Positions 40,575 through 49,144 of a DNA stretch of 64,000 bases are shown here, in pieces. Numbering within the stretch: position 1 is the first letter of the stretch; each line of letters begins with the position of its first letter. A program made the position numbers and the translations under genes. The notes under the pieces were generated by a model. It worked only from the letters and a program-made list of their open reading frames with translations, was not told where the DNA came from and made no database searches. This DNA is from Pseudomonas sp. JAI120. GTDB taxonomy: Bacteria > Pseudomonadota > Gammaproteobacteria > Pseudomonadales > Pseudomonadaceae. The stretch covers positions 62,001-126,000 of the forward strand of contig NZ_JACHCZ010000009.1 of assembly GCF_014207255.1 (NCBI RefSeq). The letters run 5' to 3'.

Positions 40575-41567
40575 ATGAACAATAATAATGTGCTGACGCC
40601 TGTGGCCTCGGTGGTGCTTGCACCGACGCTGCCCCTCCAGCGTTTTCTGACCAGCGACATCGATGAACACGCGCGCAATATGGACGGCTGGCAGGTTCGC
40701 TACGATCAGTTATCCCCCGGCCCCTTTACCGGTGAGTTGGTGGCGTTCCGTTCGGACTGGATGCAACTGGTGCGCGACCGCTCTAACCAGGCCATGATCA
40801 AACGGGGCGCGGCCTGGGAAGGCGCAATCACCTTCAGCATTCCCTTGAGTGCCGACGGCCCGGTGTATTGCTCGGGGCACCCGATCCACGAGCCCAGCCT
40901 GTTGGTGGCCCACGGTGAAAATCTTCCCGAACTGCACACCCCACAGCACTTGGATCTGCTGGGCGTGGCCATCGAAGAGCACGCACTCGAACATGTGCTA
41001 GAGCGTCAAGGCAGTCAGTTTCGAATTACCGATCTTCCCAAGTGTTACCGCTTGGGCCATTCATCCGTGCAACGTGACCTCGCGGCGTTGTTCGATGAAT
41101 TGGCAGGCTGCGATCAGGGCCGTGATGCCGTGCTGGGGCACGATTCGATCCGGCGCGACATACGCGATGCGGTGATGCTGCATGTGCTGGAGTTGATCGC
41201 GCCGGACCAGGCGCCACCCCTCAACCCCACGGCGCGCAAAAGGATGGTCGACCGCGCCCGCGAGTACGCGTTGAGTCACCTCGACGAACCGCTGTCGATC
41301 CTCGATCTGTGCAATCACATCGGCGCCAGCCGGCGCAAACTCCAATACTGTTTTCAGGAAACCCTGGGCATCAACCCGGTGGCTTATCTGCGTGCACTGC
41401 GCCTCAATGCAGTGCGCCGCGAACTGCGAACGAGCACCCAGGCCCATGGCGTACAGGAAGTGGCTGCGCGTTGGGGTTTCTGGCATTTGAGCCGGTTCTC
41501 CGGCGATTACCGCACCCTGTTTGGCGAAAGCCCTTCACAGACCCTGCGCCGCACGCAACTCTGCTGA
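40575..41567 (+). CDS. AraC-family transcriptional regulator
   Basis: 330 aa. A divergent N-terminal sensor of ~200 aa is followed by a C-terminal AraC domain (LSHLDEPLSILDLCNHIGASRRKLQYCFQETLGINPVAYLRALRLNAVRREL; VQEVAARWGFWHLSRFSGDYRTLFGESPSQTLR). The HTH is of the type in EutR and other long AraC proteins. It is followed on the same strand by a porin, an MFS transporter and an amidase, which it probably controls. The ATG at 40575 is preferred over upstream frame extension. Effector unknown. Confidence 0.85.
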   Translation: MNNNNVLTPVASVVLAPTLPLQRFLTSDIDEHARNMDGWQVRYDQLSPGPFTGELVAFRSDWMQLVRDRSNQAMIKRGAAWEGAITFSIPLSADGPVYCSGHPIHEPSLLVAHGENLPELHTPQHLDLLGVAIEEHALEHVLERQGSQFRITDLPKCYRLGHSSVQRDLAALFDELAGCDQGRDAVLGHDSIRRDIRDAVMLHVLELIAPDQAPPLNPTARKRMVDRAREYALSHLDEPLSILDLCNHIGASRRKLQYCFQETLGINPVAYLRALRLNAVRRELRTSTQAHGVQEVAARWGFWHLSRFSGDYRTLFGESPSQTLRRTQLC

Positions 41568-41635
41568 AAACGGATAACCGGCTCACGTCGCGCGTTACTA
41601 GGATGGCCCACACCACTTGATGGGAGGGGCATTCG

Positions 41636-42568
41636 ATGATTCATAACAATAACGCAAGCGCCGCACGCATGACGCTGTTCACCCTGGGTCTGCTGGGTTG
41701 CTGCGCCAGTGTCCAGGCCACCGAGAACGGTGCGCCGACGACGGCCGTCGGTGTCTATGACTTTGGCGCAGGGATGATGCCGCCGGCCACGCCTTTCGGA
41801 ACTGTAGGGCTGCGCACGGCATTCTATTCGGCCAACGTGCAGAAGGATCGCCAAGGGCGCGCTGTCGACAACCACTTCTCACTGGATGTGTTGTCCATCG
41901 GCGTTGCCTATATGCGCATGACCGATTACACCGTATTGGGCGCCACCTATGGTTTCGGCGCCGTGGTGCCGTTTTTCAAGATGGACGCTTCCGTCAAGGT
42001 GCAGACGCCGGTGGGGCCGCTGAGCCTGGAGGCCGATCCGTTTCGAATGGCCGACGTGCAACTGTTGCCGGTGATCCTGCAGTGGAACCTGTCGCCGAAT
42101 CTGTTTATCAACACGCAGTTGCAGATCCAGACGCCCACCGGTGACTACGACAAGAATCGTTTGATTTCTCCAGGGCTCAATCACTGGACGTTCTCGCCGA
42201 TCGTCAACGCCACCTACATCACCGACAGTGGCTTCGAGGTTTCTTCCAGCTTTGAAGTCGACGTCAATACCCGTAACCCCGCGACCGATTACAAGAACGG
42301 TGTCGAGTACCGTCACGAGTTTGCCGTGGGCCAGCACGTGGGGCCGTGGACTCTTGGCCTGGGTGGCTATTACTACCGCCAGTTCAGCGATGACGACGCG
42401 CCCGGGCTGCAATCGGGCAACCGCGCGCGGGTGCTGGCTGTCGGTCCTGCAGTGAGTTATTTCAAGCCCGGCCTGCCGCCCGTGTGGCTGCATGCCTATA
42501 AGGAAACCGATGCCCGCAACCGTGCCGAGGGTTACACCGTGGCGCTGCGCATTTCTCAAAGTTTCTAA
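41636..42568 (+). CDS. SphA/MetA-type outer-membrane porin (second)
   Basis: 310 aa. Signal peptide (MTLFTLGLLGCCASVQA), then GVYDFGAGMMPPATPFGTVGLRTAFY, LQIQTPTGDYDKNRLISPGLNHWTFSPIVNATY and a terminal Phe (RISQSF). It is the same family as the protein at 1636 but only distantly similar. It starts the structural genes downstream of the AraC gene and probably lets a hydrophobic, maybe aromatic amide or ester, across the outer membrane. Confidence 0.85.
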   Translation: MIHNNNASAARMTLFTLGLLGCCASVQATENGAPTTAVGVYDFGAGMMPPATPFGTVGLRTAFYSANVQKDRQGRAVDNHFSLDVLSIGVAYMRMTDYTVLGATYGFGAVVPFFKMDASVKVQTPVGPLSLEADPFRMADVQLLPVILQWNLSPNLFINTQLQIQTPTGDYDKNRLISPGLNHWTFSPIVNATYITDSGFEVSSSFEVDVNTRNPATDYKNGVEYRHEFAVGQHVGPWTLGLGGYYYRQFSDDDAPGLQSGNRARVLAVGPAVSYFKPGLPPVWLHAYKETDARNRAEGYTVALRISQSF

Positions 42569-42578
42569 GGGGCTGGCC

Positions 42579-43814
42579 ATGAACTCATCACATTCCGATT
42601 CCCCATCACCACGGCAAGCCACCGGGCGCCGTGAAGGGCTGGTGCTGATGCTGGGCAGCAGCCTGACCATCATGGGCGCGGCCATGGTGGCGCCGATCCT
42701 GCCCAAGCTGGGCGCCGAGTTCGGTGCGCTGGAACCGCGTGCCGACTTGTTGGTGCCGTTGGCGGTCACCGGGCCGGCACTGGCGATTGCGCTGTGCGCG
42801 CCGCTGGCCGGCTGGTTGGCCGACCGGGTCGGGCGCAAGGCGTTGCTGGTGATCGCCACCCTGTTGTATGCCGTGCTCGGGGCTATCCCGGCGCTGCTGG
42901 ATAACTTGCCCGCCATCGTCGGCGTGCGCCTATTGTTCGGTGCGGCGGAGGCTGCGGTGATGACCTGTTGCGCCACGCTGATTGCCGACTATTGGCACGG
43001 CGAGGAGCGGTTGCGCTATATCAACCGGCAGGTGGTCACCATCGGTTTGGTCGGCTCGCTGTTCTATGTTGTGGGCGGCGCGTTGGGCGAACACTCCTGG
43101 CGCCTGCCATTCCTGCTGTACCTGCTGCCACTGTTGTTGGTGCCGATGATGATCAAGGTGCTGTGGGAGCCCGCCGCAGCCGCTCGCCAGCCCGCCGAGG
43201 TGGCTGAACAGGGCAGGGTGGCCGTGCTGCCCCTGGTGCTCGGTTATCTGCTGATCCTCAGTGGGATGGTGCTGAGTTTTATCGTGCCGATCCAGGCGCC
43301 GGTTTTACTCGTCAGCCTCGGCATTACTTCAAGCACGATGATCGGGCTGTCGGCGGGGGGCAGTCTGCTGGCAACCCTAGGTGGTTCGTTAGCCTGGCCG
43401 CTGCTGCGCCGACGCATCGGTATCCCCGGCTGCAATGCGCTGTTGCTGAGCCTGTTGGGCCTGGGATTGTGGCTGCTGATGCGCGCACCGAGCTACAGCA
43501 TGGTGTTTGTGGCAGTGCTGATCCATGGCCTGGGCGCCGGGCTGCTGGTGCCCAACGCGATGGCGCCGGTGATGAATGCCCTGAGCGCGAAAACCCGTGG
43601 GCGCGGCTTGGGTGGGTTCACGGCGTTTCTGTATTTCGGTCAATTTGTCAGCCCGCTGGTGGTGGCCTTGCTCAGCGTTTACTCGGGTGACGTACGTCGT
43701 TCAATCCTGTGGCTGGCCTGTGCCAGTTTTGCCTCGGCCCTGGCCTGGGCACTGGCAGGCCTGCAAGCACGGCGCAAAGCGCTGACCCAGGCATTCGGAT
43801 CAAGTCATTCATAA
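42579..43814 (+). CDS. MFS transporter
   Basis: 411 aa with 12 predicted helices. GWLADRVGRKALLV is the MFS loop 2-3 motif. It begins 10 nt after the porin stop with AAGGGG as ribosome site. The family (drug/H+ antiporter-like versus solute importer) cannot be decided; its place between a porin and an amidase suggests uptake of the amidase substrate. Confidence 0.85.
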   Translation: MNSSHSDSPSPRQATGRREGLVLMLGSSLTIMGAAMVAPILPKLGAEFGALEPRADLLVPLAVTGPALAIALCAPLAGWLADRVGRKALLVIATLLYAVLGAIPALLDNLPAIVGVRLLFGAAEAAVMTCCATLIADYWHGEERLRYINRQVVTIGLVGSLFYVVGGALGEHSWRLPFLLYLLPLLLVPMMIKVLWEPAAAARQPAEVAEQGRVAVLPLVLGYLLILSGMVLSFIVPIQAPVLLVSLGITSSTMIGLSAGGSLLATLGGSLAWPLLRRRIGIPGCNALLLSLLGLGLWLLMRAPSYSMVFVAVLIHGLGAGLLVPNAMAPVMNALSAKTRGRGLGGFTAFLYFGQFVSPLVVALLSVYSGDVRRSILWLACASFASALAWALAGLQARRKALTQAFGSSHS

Positions 43815-43830
43815 TCAATAGGAGACGAAC

Positions 43831-45279
43831 ATGGACATCCACAACCTGCTGGACAGCGAGGACGCCACCGGTTTGGCCGAATGGGTCAGGCGCGGTGAGG
43901 TGCAGCCCGGCGAGCTGCTGGAAGCGGTGATTGAGCGTATCGAACGGGTCGAACCGCAGCTGAACGCGGTGGCCGAGCGGCTTTACGATTCGGCGCGGCA
44001 GTCGGCACGCGCATCGCGCCCCGGCCACGGTGTGTTTGCCGGGGTACCGACCTTGATCAAGGACCTGTTTTCACCGGTTAACGGCGCGGCGATGACCAAT
44101 GGCTCGCAGGCGTTGGGAGGCGCTCGCGCTGACTTTGAAGCTGAACATGTAAGCCGTATCCGTCGTGCCGGGTGTGTGATTCTCGGCACCAGCACCTCAC
44201 CCGAGTTCGGCACGTCGTACTCCACCGAGTCCAACCGCTTTGGCGCCACACGCAACCCCTGGAATATCGGCCACAGTGCCGGCGGTTCCAGCGGCGGCGC
44301 GGCAGCCTTGGTGGCGGCGCGCGTCGTACCGTTTGCCCATGGCAACGATGGCGGCGGTTCCTTGCGCGTGCCGGCGTCCTGCTGTGGGGTGTTCGGCTTC
44401 AAACCCAGCCGTGGGCTGTTGCCGTCCGGGCCGATGATCGGCGAGGGCTGGGCCGGCATGGGCACCCCCCATGCGATTACCTTGTCGGTGCGTGACAGCG
44501 CCGCGCTGTTGGATGCCACGGCCGGGATCGACCTGGGCGCACCTTATGCCGCGCCGCTGCAGGCACAGCCCTATGTCACCGCGCTGCAGCGTGATCCCCG
44601 GCCGCTGCGCATCGCCCTGGTTGAGCACCTCGGGCCTTGGCCGACTTCCAGCGAAAGTGTGGAAGCCGTGCGCCAGGCCGCCAGGTTGTGTGAATCCCTG
44701 GGCCACCGCGTTGAACCGGTCAGCTTGCCGGTGGTGTTGCCGACGTTTCTTGATCAGGTCTTCACCATCATTGGTGCAAGTACTCGCCACTATGTTGATG
44801 TGTTGGGCCAGATGCGCGGTTTCGCTGTGCAGCCTGAAGAGCTGGAAGCTCGCACCCGCATCATTTTGCGCAGCAAGGGCGATGTCAGTGGTGCGCAGTA
44901 CGCGGGGGCCGTGGAGTGGATTCATGCCTTGGGTCGGCAGTTGGCGGTGTTCATGCAGGATTACGACCTGATCCTCACGCCGACCCTGGCACGCGAGCCG
45001 GTGCCAATCGGTGAGCTGGACCTGCAAGACGACCGTCTGAGCCTGGAAGATCTGATTGAACAGTTCCACAGCTACTCGCCGTTCACGGCACTGTTCAATG
45101 CCAGCGGGCAACCGGCGATGTCGGTGCCGTTGTACTGGAGCGCTGCCGGCTTGCCGATGGGCGCTCATTTCGCCGCGCGCTTTGGCGAAGAAAGTACCTT
45201 GTTTGCCCTCGCGGGGCAGTTGGAGCGGGCCCAGCCCTGGCGCGGTCGGGTACCGCTGGTCAATGCCTGTCGGTTGTAA
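43831..45279 (+). CDS. Amidase-signature hydrolase
   Basis: 482 aa. The Ser-cisSer-Lys triad is visible: Lys in GVPTLIKDLFS and the Gly/Ser-rich SAGGSSGGAAALVAARVVPFAHGNDGGGSLRVPASCCG. It hydrolyses an amide to acid plus ammonia; the acyl group is unknown. It is the last gene of the AraC-porin-MFS-amidase unit. It is not GatA-like in context (no gatB/C). Confidence 0.9.
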   Translation: MDIHNLLDSEDATGLAEWVRRGEVQPGELLEAVIERIERVEPQLNAVAERLYDSARQSARASRPGHGVFAGVPTLIKDLFSPVNGAAMTNGSQALGGARADFEAEHVSRIRRAGCVILGTSTSPEFGTSYSTESNRFGATRNPWNIGHSAGGSSGGAAALVAARVVPFAHGNDGGGSLRVPASCCGVFGFKPSRGLLPSGPMIGEGWAGMGTPHAITLSVRDSAALLDATAGIDLGAPYAAPLQAQPYVTALQRDPRPLRIALVEHLGPWPTSSESVEAVRQAARLCESLGHRVEPVSLPVVLPTFLDQVFTIIGASTRHYVDVLGQMRGFAVQPEELEARTRIILRSKGDVSGAQYAGAVEWIHALGRQLAVFMQDYDLILTPTLAREPVPIGELDLQDDRLSLEDLIEQFHSYSPFTALFNASGQPAMSVPLYWSAAGLPMGAHFAARFGEESTLFALAGQLERAQPWRGRVPLVNACRL

Positions 45280-45341
45280 GCTTCAGAGGGGGTTCTGCAT
45301 TGGGCGGGTGACCGACCTGCCCGATGCGAAACCCCGCCTTG

Positions 45342-46205
45342 TCACTCTGCCGCAAATCGGCGCCTTTTTACCCGGTACATATCTCCGTCCGCATGGCTGA
45401 GCAGGCTATCGGCGTCCTCTCCGTCCTGGGGATAAACCGCCACGCCGATACTGCAGGACGGCATCACTACCCCGCCAAACTCTGGGCCCAGCGGCTCGGC
45501 CATGACCGCGAGTATCTGCACCACCTTGGCAGAAATAGCCTCCCGCGACGGGATGTCCGTCAGCAGCACCGTGAACTCATCACCGCCCATCCTCGCCACC
45601 AGGTCGCTCTCGCGCACGCAGCGTTCCAACCGTCGGGCAATCACACACAGCACGCGATCGCCCATGGCATGGCCATGCACATCGTTGATGCCCTTGAAAT
45701 CATTGACGTCCAGAAACAGTAACGCCAAGTTGCGGTTGTGGGACTGTGCCAGGTGCAGGGCGCGGTCCAGCCGATCATTGAACAGCGAGCGATTGGTCAG
45801 TGCGGTCAGCGGATCATGATGGGCAAGGAAGCGCAGTTCTTCTTCGGCCTGGGTGAGCGCCGTCACATCCCGGGCGACCCCGATCCGTGCGCCCACCTCT
45901 TGGGACCAGAAGGCTGCCCATAGGATGTGCACGACACTGCCATCCTTGCGTAGATAGCGGTTGCGGAAGTCGACATGGGATTGGCCATTCATGACCCGCA
46001 CAATCGAGGCCCGGGTGCGCGCCAGGTCTTCAGGGTGCATGTAGTGGGTGATCTGGGTGCCGATCAGTTCGTCGGCACGGTAGCCGAGCAGGGCCTCACA
46101 GCCATCGCTGACGAAGACAATCTGGCTGTCACCGTCGACGACAAAGACCGTATCCAGCATCAGGTGGATCAGTTTCGGGTAGAGAGCTTGCAGATCAACA
46201 GACAT
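45342..46205 (-). CDS. PAS-GGDEF diguanylate cyclase
   Basis: 287 aa. The PAS domain (residues ~10-120: LDTVFVVDGDSQIVFVSDGCEALLGYRADELIG..) is followed by a GGDEF domain with intact ARMGGDEF active site. An RESD sequence exactly five residues before GGDEF fits the RxxD product-inhibition I-site. No transmembrane helix, so it is cytosolic. It is predicted to make c-di-GMP in response to a PAS-bound signal. The start could be 36 nt upstream (46241). It is isolated between catabolic clusters. Confidence 0.88.
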   Translation of the reverse strand: MSVDLQALYPKLIHLMLDTVFVVDGDSQIVFVSDGCEALLGYRADELIGTQITHYMHPEDLARTRASIVRVMNGQSHVDFRNRYLRKDGSVVHILWAAFWSQEVGARIGVARDVTALTQAEEELRFLAHHDPLTALTNRSLFNDRLDRALHLAQSHNRNLALLFLDVNDFKGINDVHGHAMGDRVLCVIARRLERCVRESDLVARMGGDEFTVLLTDIPSREAISAKVVQILAVMAEPLGPEFGGVVMPSCSIGVAVYPQDGEDADSLLSHADGDMYRVKRRRFAAE

Positions 46206-46362
46206 GGGGCGTTGGGCATCCGGTTCATATCGGCCGATCATAGCCCGATCATGCACCGAGGCGTTGAGCAATCCTGCACATTTTTAGTCCGCTCAGTAAC
46301 CGTCGAGAGCGGCCTGGCAGAGTCTTTCGTGTAGGCGAAGGCGCTGCGAACGGACAGGAAAG

Positions 46363-46375
46363 GTTGTCGTACAAC
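46363..46375. promoter_or_regulatory. GntR-type operator, galacturonate regulon site 1
   Basis: GTTGTCGTACAAC has perfect arms GTTGT/ACAAC and fits the FadR-subfamily rule TNGTNNNACNA. It lies 50 nt before the regulator start, implying autoregulation. Confidence 0.65.
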
Positions 46376-46425
46376 CGAATGCGCTATGATGCGCGTTCCT
46401 CCGCTAACCGAGATACCCGTTCTTG

Positions 46426-47205
46426 ATGGACAACCCGAACGTCCAGCCCACCGTTCGACGCCGGCACCGCAGCCTGGCTGAAGAACTGGTCACCGAGCTT
46501 TCCCGGCGCATCTGTTCCGGTGAGCTGCCGCGTGCCACCAAGCTGCCCACCGAATCCGAAGTGATGGCCGAACATGGCGTGAGCCGCACGGTGGTGCGCG
46601 AGGCCATTTCGCGCCTGCAAGCCGCAGGCCTGGTGGAAACCCGGCACGGCGTCGGCACCTTTGTGAAGGATATCCCCAGCCCCAGCGGGTTTCGCATCGA
46701 CCCGGACAGCATCGTGACCTTGCAGGATGTGCTGGCCGTGCTGGAGTTGCGCATCAGCCTGGAGGTGGAGGCCGCCGGCCTGGCGTGCGTAGGGCGCACC
46801 GACGAGCAGTTGCGGGTGATGCGCGACTCGCTGGATGCGCTGAACTCGCGGGCGGTGAGTGCCGACTATGCGGTGTCGGCAGACTTTCAGTTTCATCAGC
46901 AGATCGCGTTAGCCACGGGCAATCGCTACTTCACTGACATCATGTTGCACCTGGGGGTCAACATCCTGCCGCGCACACGCCTGCACTCAAAACGCTTGGC
47001 CAACGACAACAAGGAGCCCTTCCTGGAGCGCTTGAGTCGTGAGCATGAGGACATCTACAAAGCCATCCTGCGCCGTGACGCCGATGCGGCTCGGGCGGCG
47101 ATGCGCCTGCACCTGTCCAACAGTCGCGAGCGCATGCGCCGGGCCTATGAAGCCGCCGCCGCCGAGTTGTCGAACGGCCCGGCCGCGGTGAATGCGCCGC
47201 CCTGA
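46426..47205 (+). CDS. GntR/FadR-family regulator of galacturonate genes
   Basis: 259 aa. N-terminal winged helix (LAEELVTELSRRICSGELPRATKLPTESEVMAEHGVSRTVVREAISRLQAAGLVETRHGVGTFV) and a C-terminal FCD domain with the metal-binding pattern (ADFQFHQQIALATGN; REHEDIYKAILRRDADAAR). Relatives include ExuR/UxuR and other uronate regulators. It is adjacent to udh and preceded by one of five shared operator-like sites. The ATG 46426 is used. Its 3' end overlaps the convergent udh gene by 61 nt. Confidence 0.85.
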   Translation: MDNPNVQPTVRRRHRSLAEELVTELSRRICSGELPRATKLPTESEVMAEHGVSRTVVREAISRLQAAGLVETRHGVGTFVKDIPSPSGFRIDPDSIVTLQDVLAVLELRISLEVEAAGLACVGRTDEQLRVMRDSLDALNSRAVSADYAVSADFQFHQQIALATGNRYFTDIMLHLGVNILPRTRLHSKRLANDNKEPFLERLSREHEDIYKAILRRDADAARAAMRLHLSNSRERMRRAYEAAAAELSNGPAAVNAPP

Positions 47206-47978
47206 AGCCGGCTGCCTGGTTCATCAGCCGGCGCTGGCGGTTGTTGCTCGACCTTGGCGCGAAACGCTTCCGAACTGTCCTTGGGTGCAAAGCCCAGGTG
47301 CTCGGTGTGCCGAGTGCTCCACCAGCGATCGCGATTGGCCGAGACGCCATACACCACACTGTGTCCCACATCCTTGGCCAGCAGGGCGCGCGCAACCAGA
47401 TGGTCCAGGTCGGTGTAGCTAAGCCACGTCGAAAGCATCCGCCGGTTGCGCGGCTCGGGGAACGACGAGCCGATGCGCAAACTCACGGTTTCAATCCCGT
47501 AGCGGTGAAAGTAGAACGCCGCCAGGTCTTCGCCGTAGGCCTTGGAGAGGGCGTAGTAGCCATCCGGGCGGCGCGGTGAGTGCACGTCCAGTTCAACGTC
47601 CTGGGGATAGAAACCGGTGACGTGGTTGGAACTGGCAAACACAATCCTCTTGACCCCCTGTTGTCGCGCCGCCTCATAAATGTGGAATGTGCCGCGAATA
47701 TTGGCGTCGAGAATCTCCTCGAACGGCCGCTCCACGGAAATCCCGCCCAGGTGAACGATGGCGTCGACGCCGTTGACCAACGCCGCAACGGCGGCCTTGT
47801 CGGCCAGGTTGCAGGTGATCACTTCGTCGTGCTCACCACGGCTGGGCGCCATGGGGCTGATGTCCGAGGCGCGGACGATGCCAGCGTGGGCCTGCAAGGT
47901 GTTCCGCAGGATTTGCCCCAGGCCGCCGGCGGCGCCGGTGAGCAAGATGCGCGTGAAGGGTTTGGGTTGTGTGGTCAT
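47145..47978 (-). CDS. udh: Uronate dehydrogenase
   Basis: 277 aa, NAD+-dependent extended-SDR/epimerase-like enzyme. LLTGAAGGLGQILR is the cofactor loop and YYALSKAYGEDLAAFYFHRYGIETVSLRIGSSFPEPRNRRML the active-site block, closely matching Pseudomonas Udh. It oxidises D-galacturonate or D-glucuronate to the aldaro-lactone. It lies downstream of kdgM in the same direction. The ATG at 47978 has GGAAG 8 nt upstream; an ATG 15 nt earlier is possible. The C-terminus is a few residues longer (NSAAAAS) than in relatives and runs into the opposing regulator gene. Confidence 0.92.
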   Translation of the reverse strand: MTTQPKPFTRILLTGAAGGLGQILRNTLQAHAGIVRASDISPMAPSRGEHDEVITCNLADKAAVAALVNGVDAIVHLGGISVERPFEEILDANIRGTFHIYEAARQQGVKRIVFASSNHVTGFYPQDVELDVHSPRRPDGYYALSKAYGEDLAAFYFHRYGIETVSLRIGSSFPEPRNRRMLSTWLSYTDLDHLVARALLAKDVGHSVVYGVSANRDRWWSTRHTEHLGFAPKDSSEAFRAKVEQQPPAPADEPGSRLQGGAFTAAGPFDNSAAAAS

Positions 47979-48059
47979 GGTCAGGTCTTCCATTGAACGC
48001 TGAATGCAGGTGGCTTGCCTGTCGAGCGATGCGCACTCGCCAGGCAAGTCGTGGAGGCT

Positions 48060-48785
48060 TTACATGAAGTTGTACTGGATGCCCAGGCGCCACCGCGCCT
48101 GGCGGTCTTCGGACGTGGCGTTGACCTTCACATCACCAATCTCCATGAACGGGGCCCATTCCTTGTTGAGCTTGTATTTGACGCTCAGGTTCTGTTCGTA
48201 ATCGCTCTTCTTGTTGTCGTAGCGGATGTAGTCAGTCTTGAAGTAGATGAACTGATATTCGTACGCCCACTTACTGGCCGGCGTGTAGCCGAGCCAGCCC
48301 TCGAAACGATGGGTGGTCTGGTCATCCTTGATGTGGTCGGGCAAGTCCTCGTCGACCTGATCGCGGTCCAGCTTCTTGGCATCCAGGCGATAGCGCGTGG
48401 CGGCGTAGAAGGCGTCGTTGATCTTGTAGTTGTACTTGAGGCCGAACTTGTAGGTGGTCGAGTCTTTCGAGCTGTCCATCTGGAACGCCGGGGTCAACGT
48501 CGATTGCGCGCTGAGTTTGTAGTTGTAGCTCACGGTGAACTCGTGCCCGTTGTTGACCATGTTGTCGTAGGCGACGTCTTCACGGTCTCCGGCGGTGCGG
48601 TATTTCATTTCCGCTTCAAATCCCAGGCCACTGTCCAGGCGGTAGTTGAGCTTGATTCGGTCAGCGTGGGCGCTGTCCTCCTCGGTGAACTGGTGGCGGT
48701 AGTTGATGCTGGCAGAGTCAGCGCTGACATACAGCGGCAGGCCGAGGGTCAGGGCAGTAACGAGCGTGCGTAGGGTGGTGTTCAT
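48060..48785 (-). CDS. kdgM: KdgM-type oligogalacturonate porin
   Basis: 241 aa. Signal peptide (TLVTALTLGLPLYVSADSA), then charged, aromatic-rich strands typical of the small 12-stranded KdgM porins (GLGFEAEMKYRTAGDRED; GLKYNYKINDAFYAATRYRLDAKK; RWRLGIQYNFM). KdgM lets oligogalacturonides cross the outer membrane. It is the first gene of kdgM-udh. The promoter holds an operator site at 48878-48890 and the leader a very A-rich stretch that overlaps the weak ribosome site. Confidence 0.85.
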   Translation of the reverse strand: MNTTLRTLVTALTLGLPLYVSADSASINYRHQFTEEDSAHADRIKLNYRLDSGLGFEAEMKYRTAGDREDVAYDNMVNNGHEFTVSYNYKLSAQSTLTPAFQMDSSKDSTTYKFGLKYNYKINDAFYAATRYRLDAKKLDRDQVDEDLPDHIKDDQTTHRFEGWLGYTPASKWAYEYQFIYFKTDYIRYDNKKSDYEQNLSVKYKLNKEWAPFMEIGDVKVNATSEDRQARWRLGIQYNFM

Positions 48786-49144
48786 ACGGTCTTCTTTTTT
48801 GTTTTTGTTAGGGTCGTTTGACGGTTGCTACGGCAGTGCTTTGTTGCGTATGGATCTCATCTAAGGTGCCGATATACGTTATCGTACGACAAGACGACTC
48901 GTCTATGGGTTATCGGTGGTTTTGAAACACTTTGAAACATATGTGCCCAATGAATAGGGCTTTACAGCAATCCTGGTTATTCCTTAGTTGTCTTTAAAAA
49001 TAAGGGTTTTGTCGGGATTTACTGAAAATGTACGCAGGCGAGAGGCGGGTTATTGGGTCTTTTCAAGCGTTGTACGATGACCTATGATCGATCGCAACAG
49101 ACGACACTTCCGTCACAAATCCAATAAGAAGGCTTACGACGTCC
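48786..49144. promoter_or_regulatory. Divergent control region kdgM / enolase-superfamily gene with operators 2 and 3
   Basis: This 359-bp gap contains no gene. It has two copies of the regulon motif: GTTATCGTACGAC (48878-48890, perfect core TCGTACGA) and, on the minus strand, GTCATCGTACAAC (49069-49081). They are 191 bp apart and each sits 64-93 bp before one of the divergent genes. The middle part is AT-rich. Confidence 0.65.
48791..48810 (-). promoter_or_regulatory. Crc/Hfq-type A-rich leader of kdgM
   Basis: TAACAAAAACAAAAAAGAAG on the minus strand ends 5 nt before the kdgM ATG. It matches AAnAAnAA and includes the only Shine-Dalgarno-like bases, so Hfq/Crc binding would block translation. 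Confidence 0.5.
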
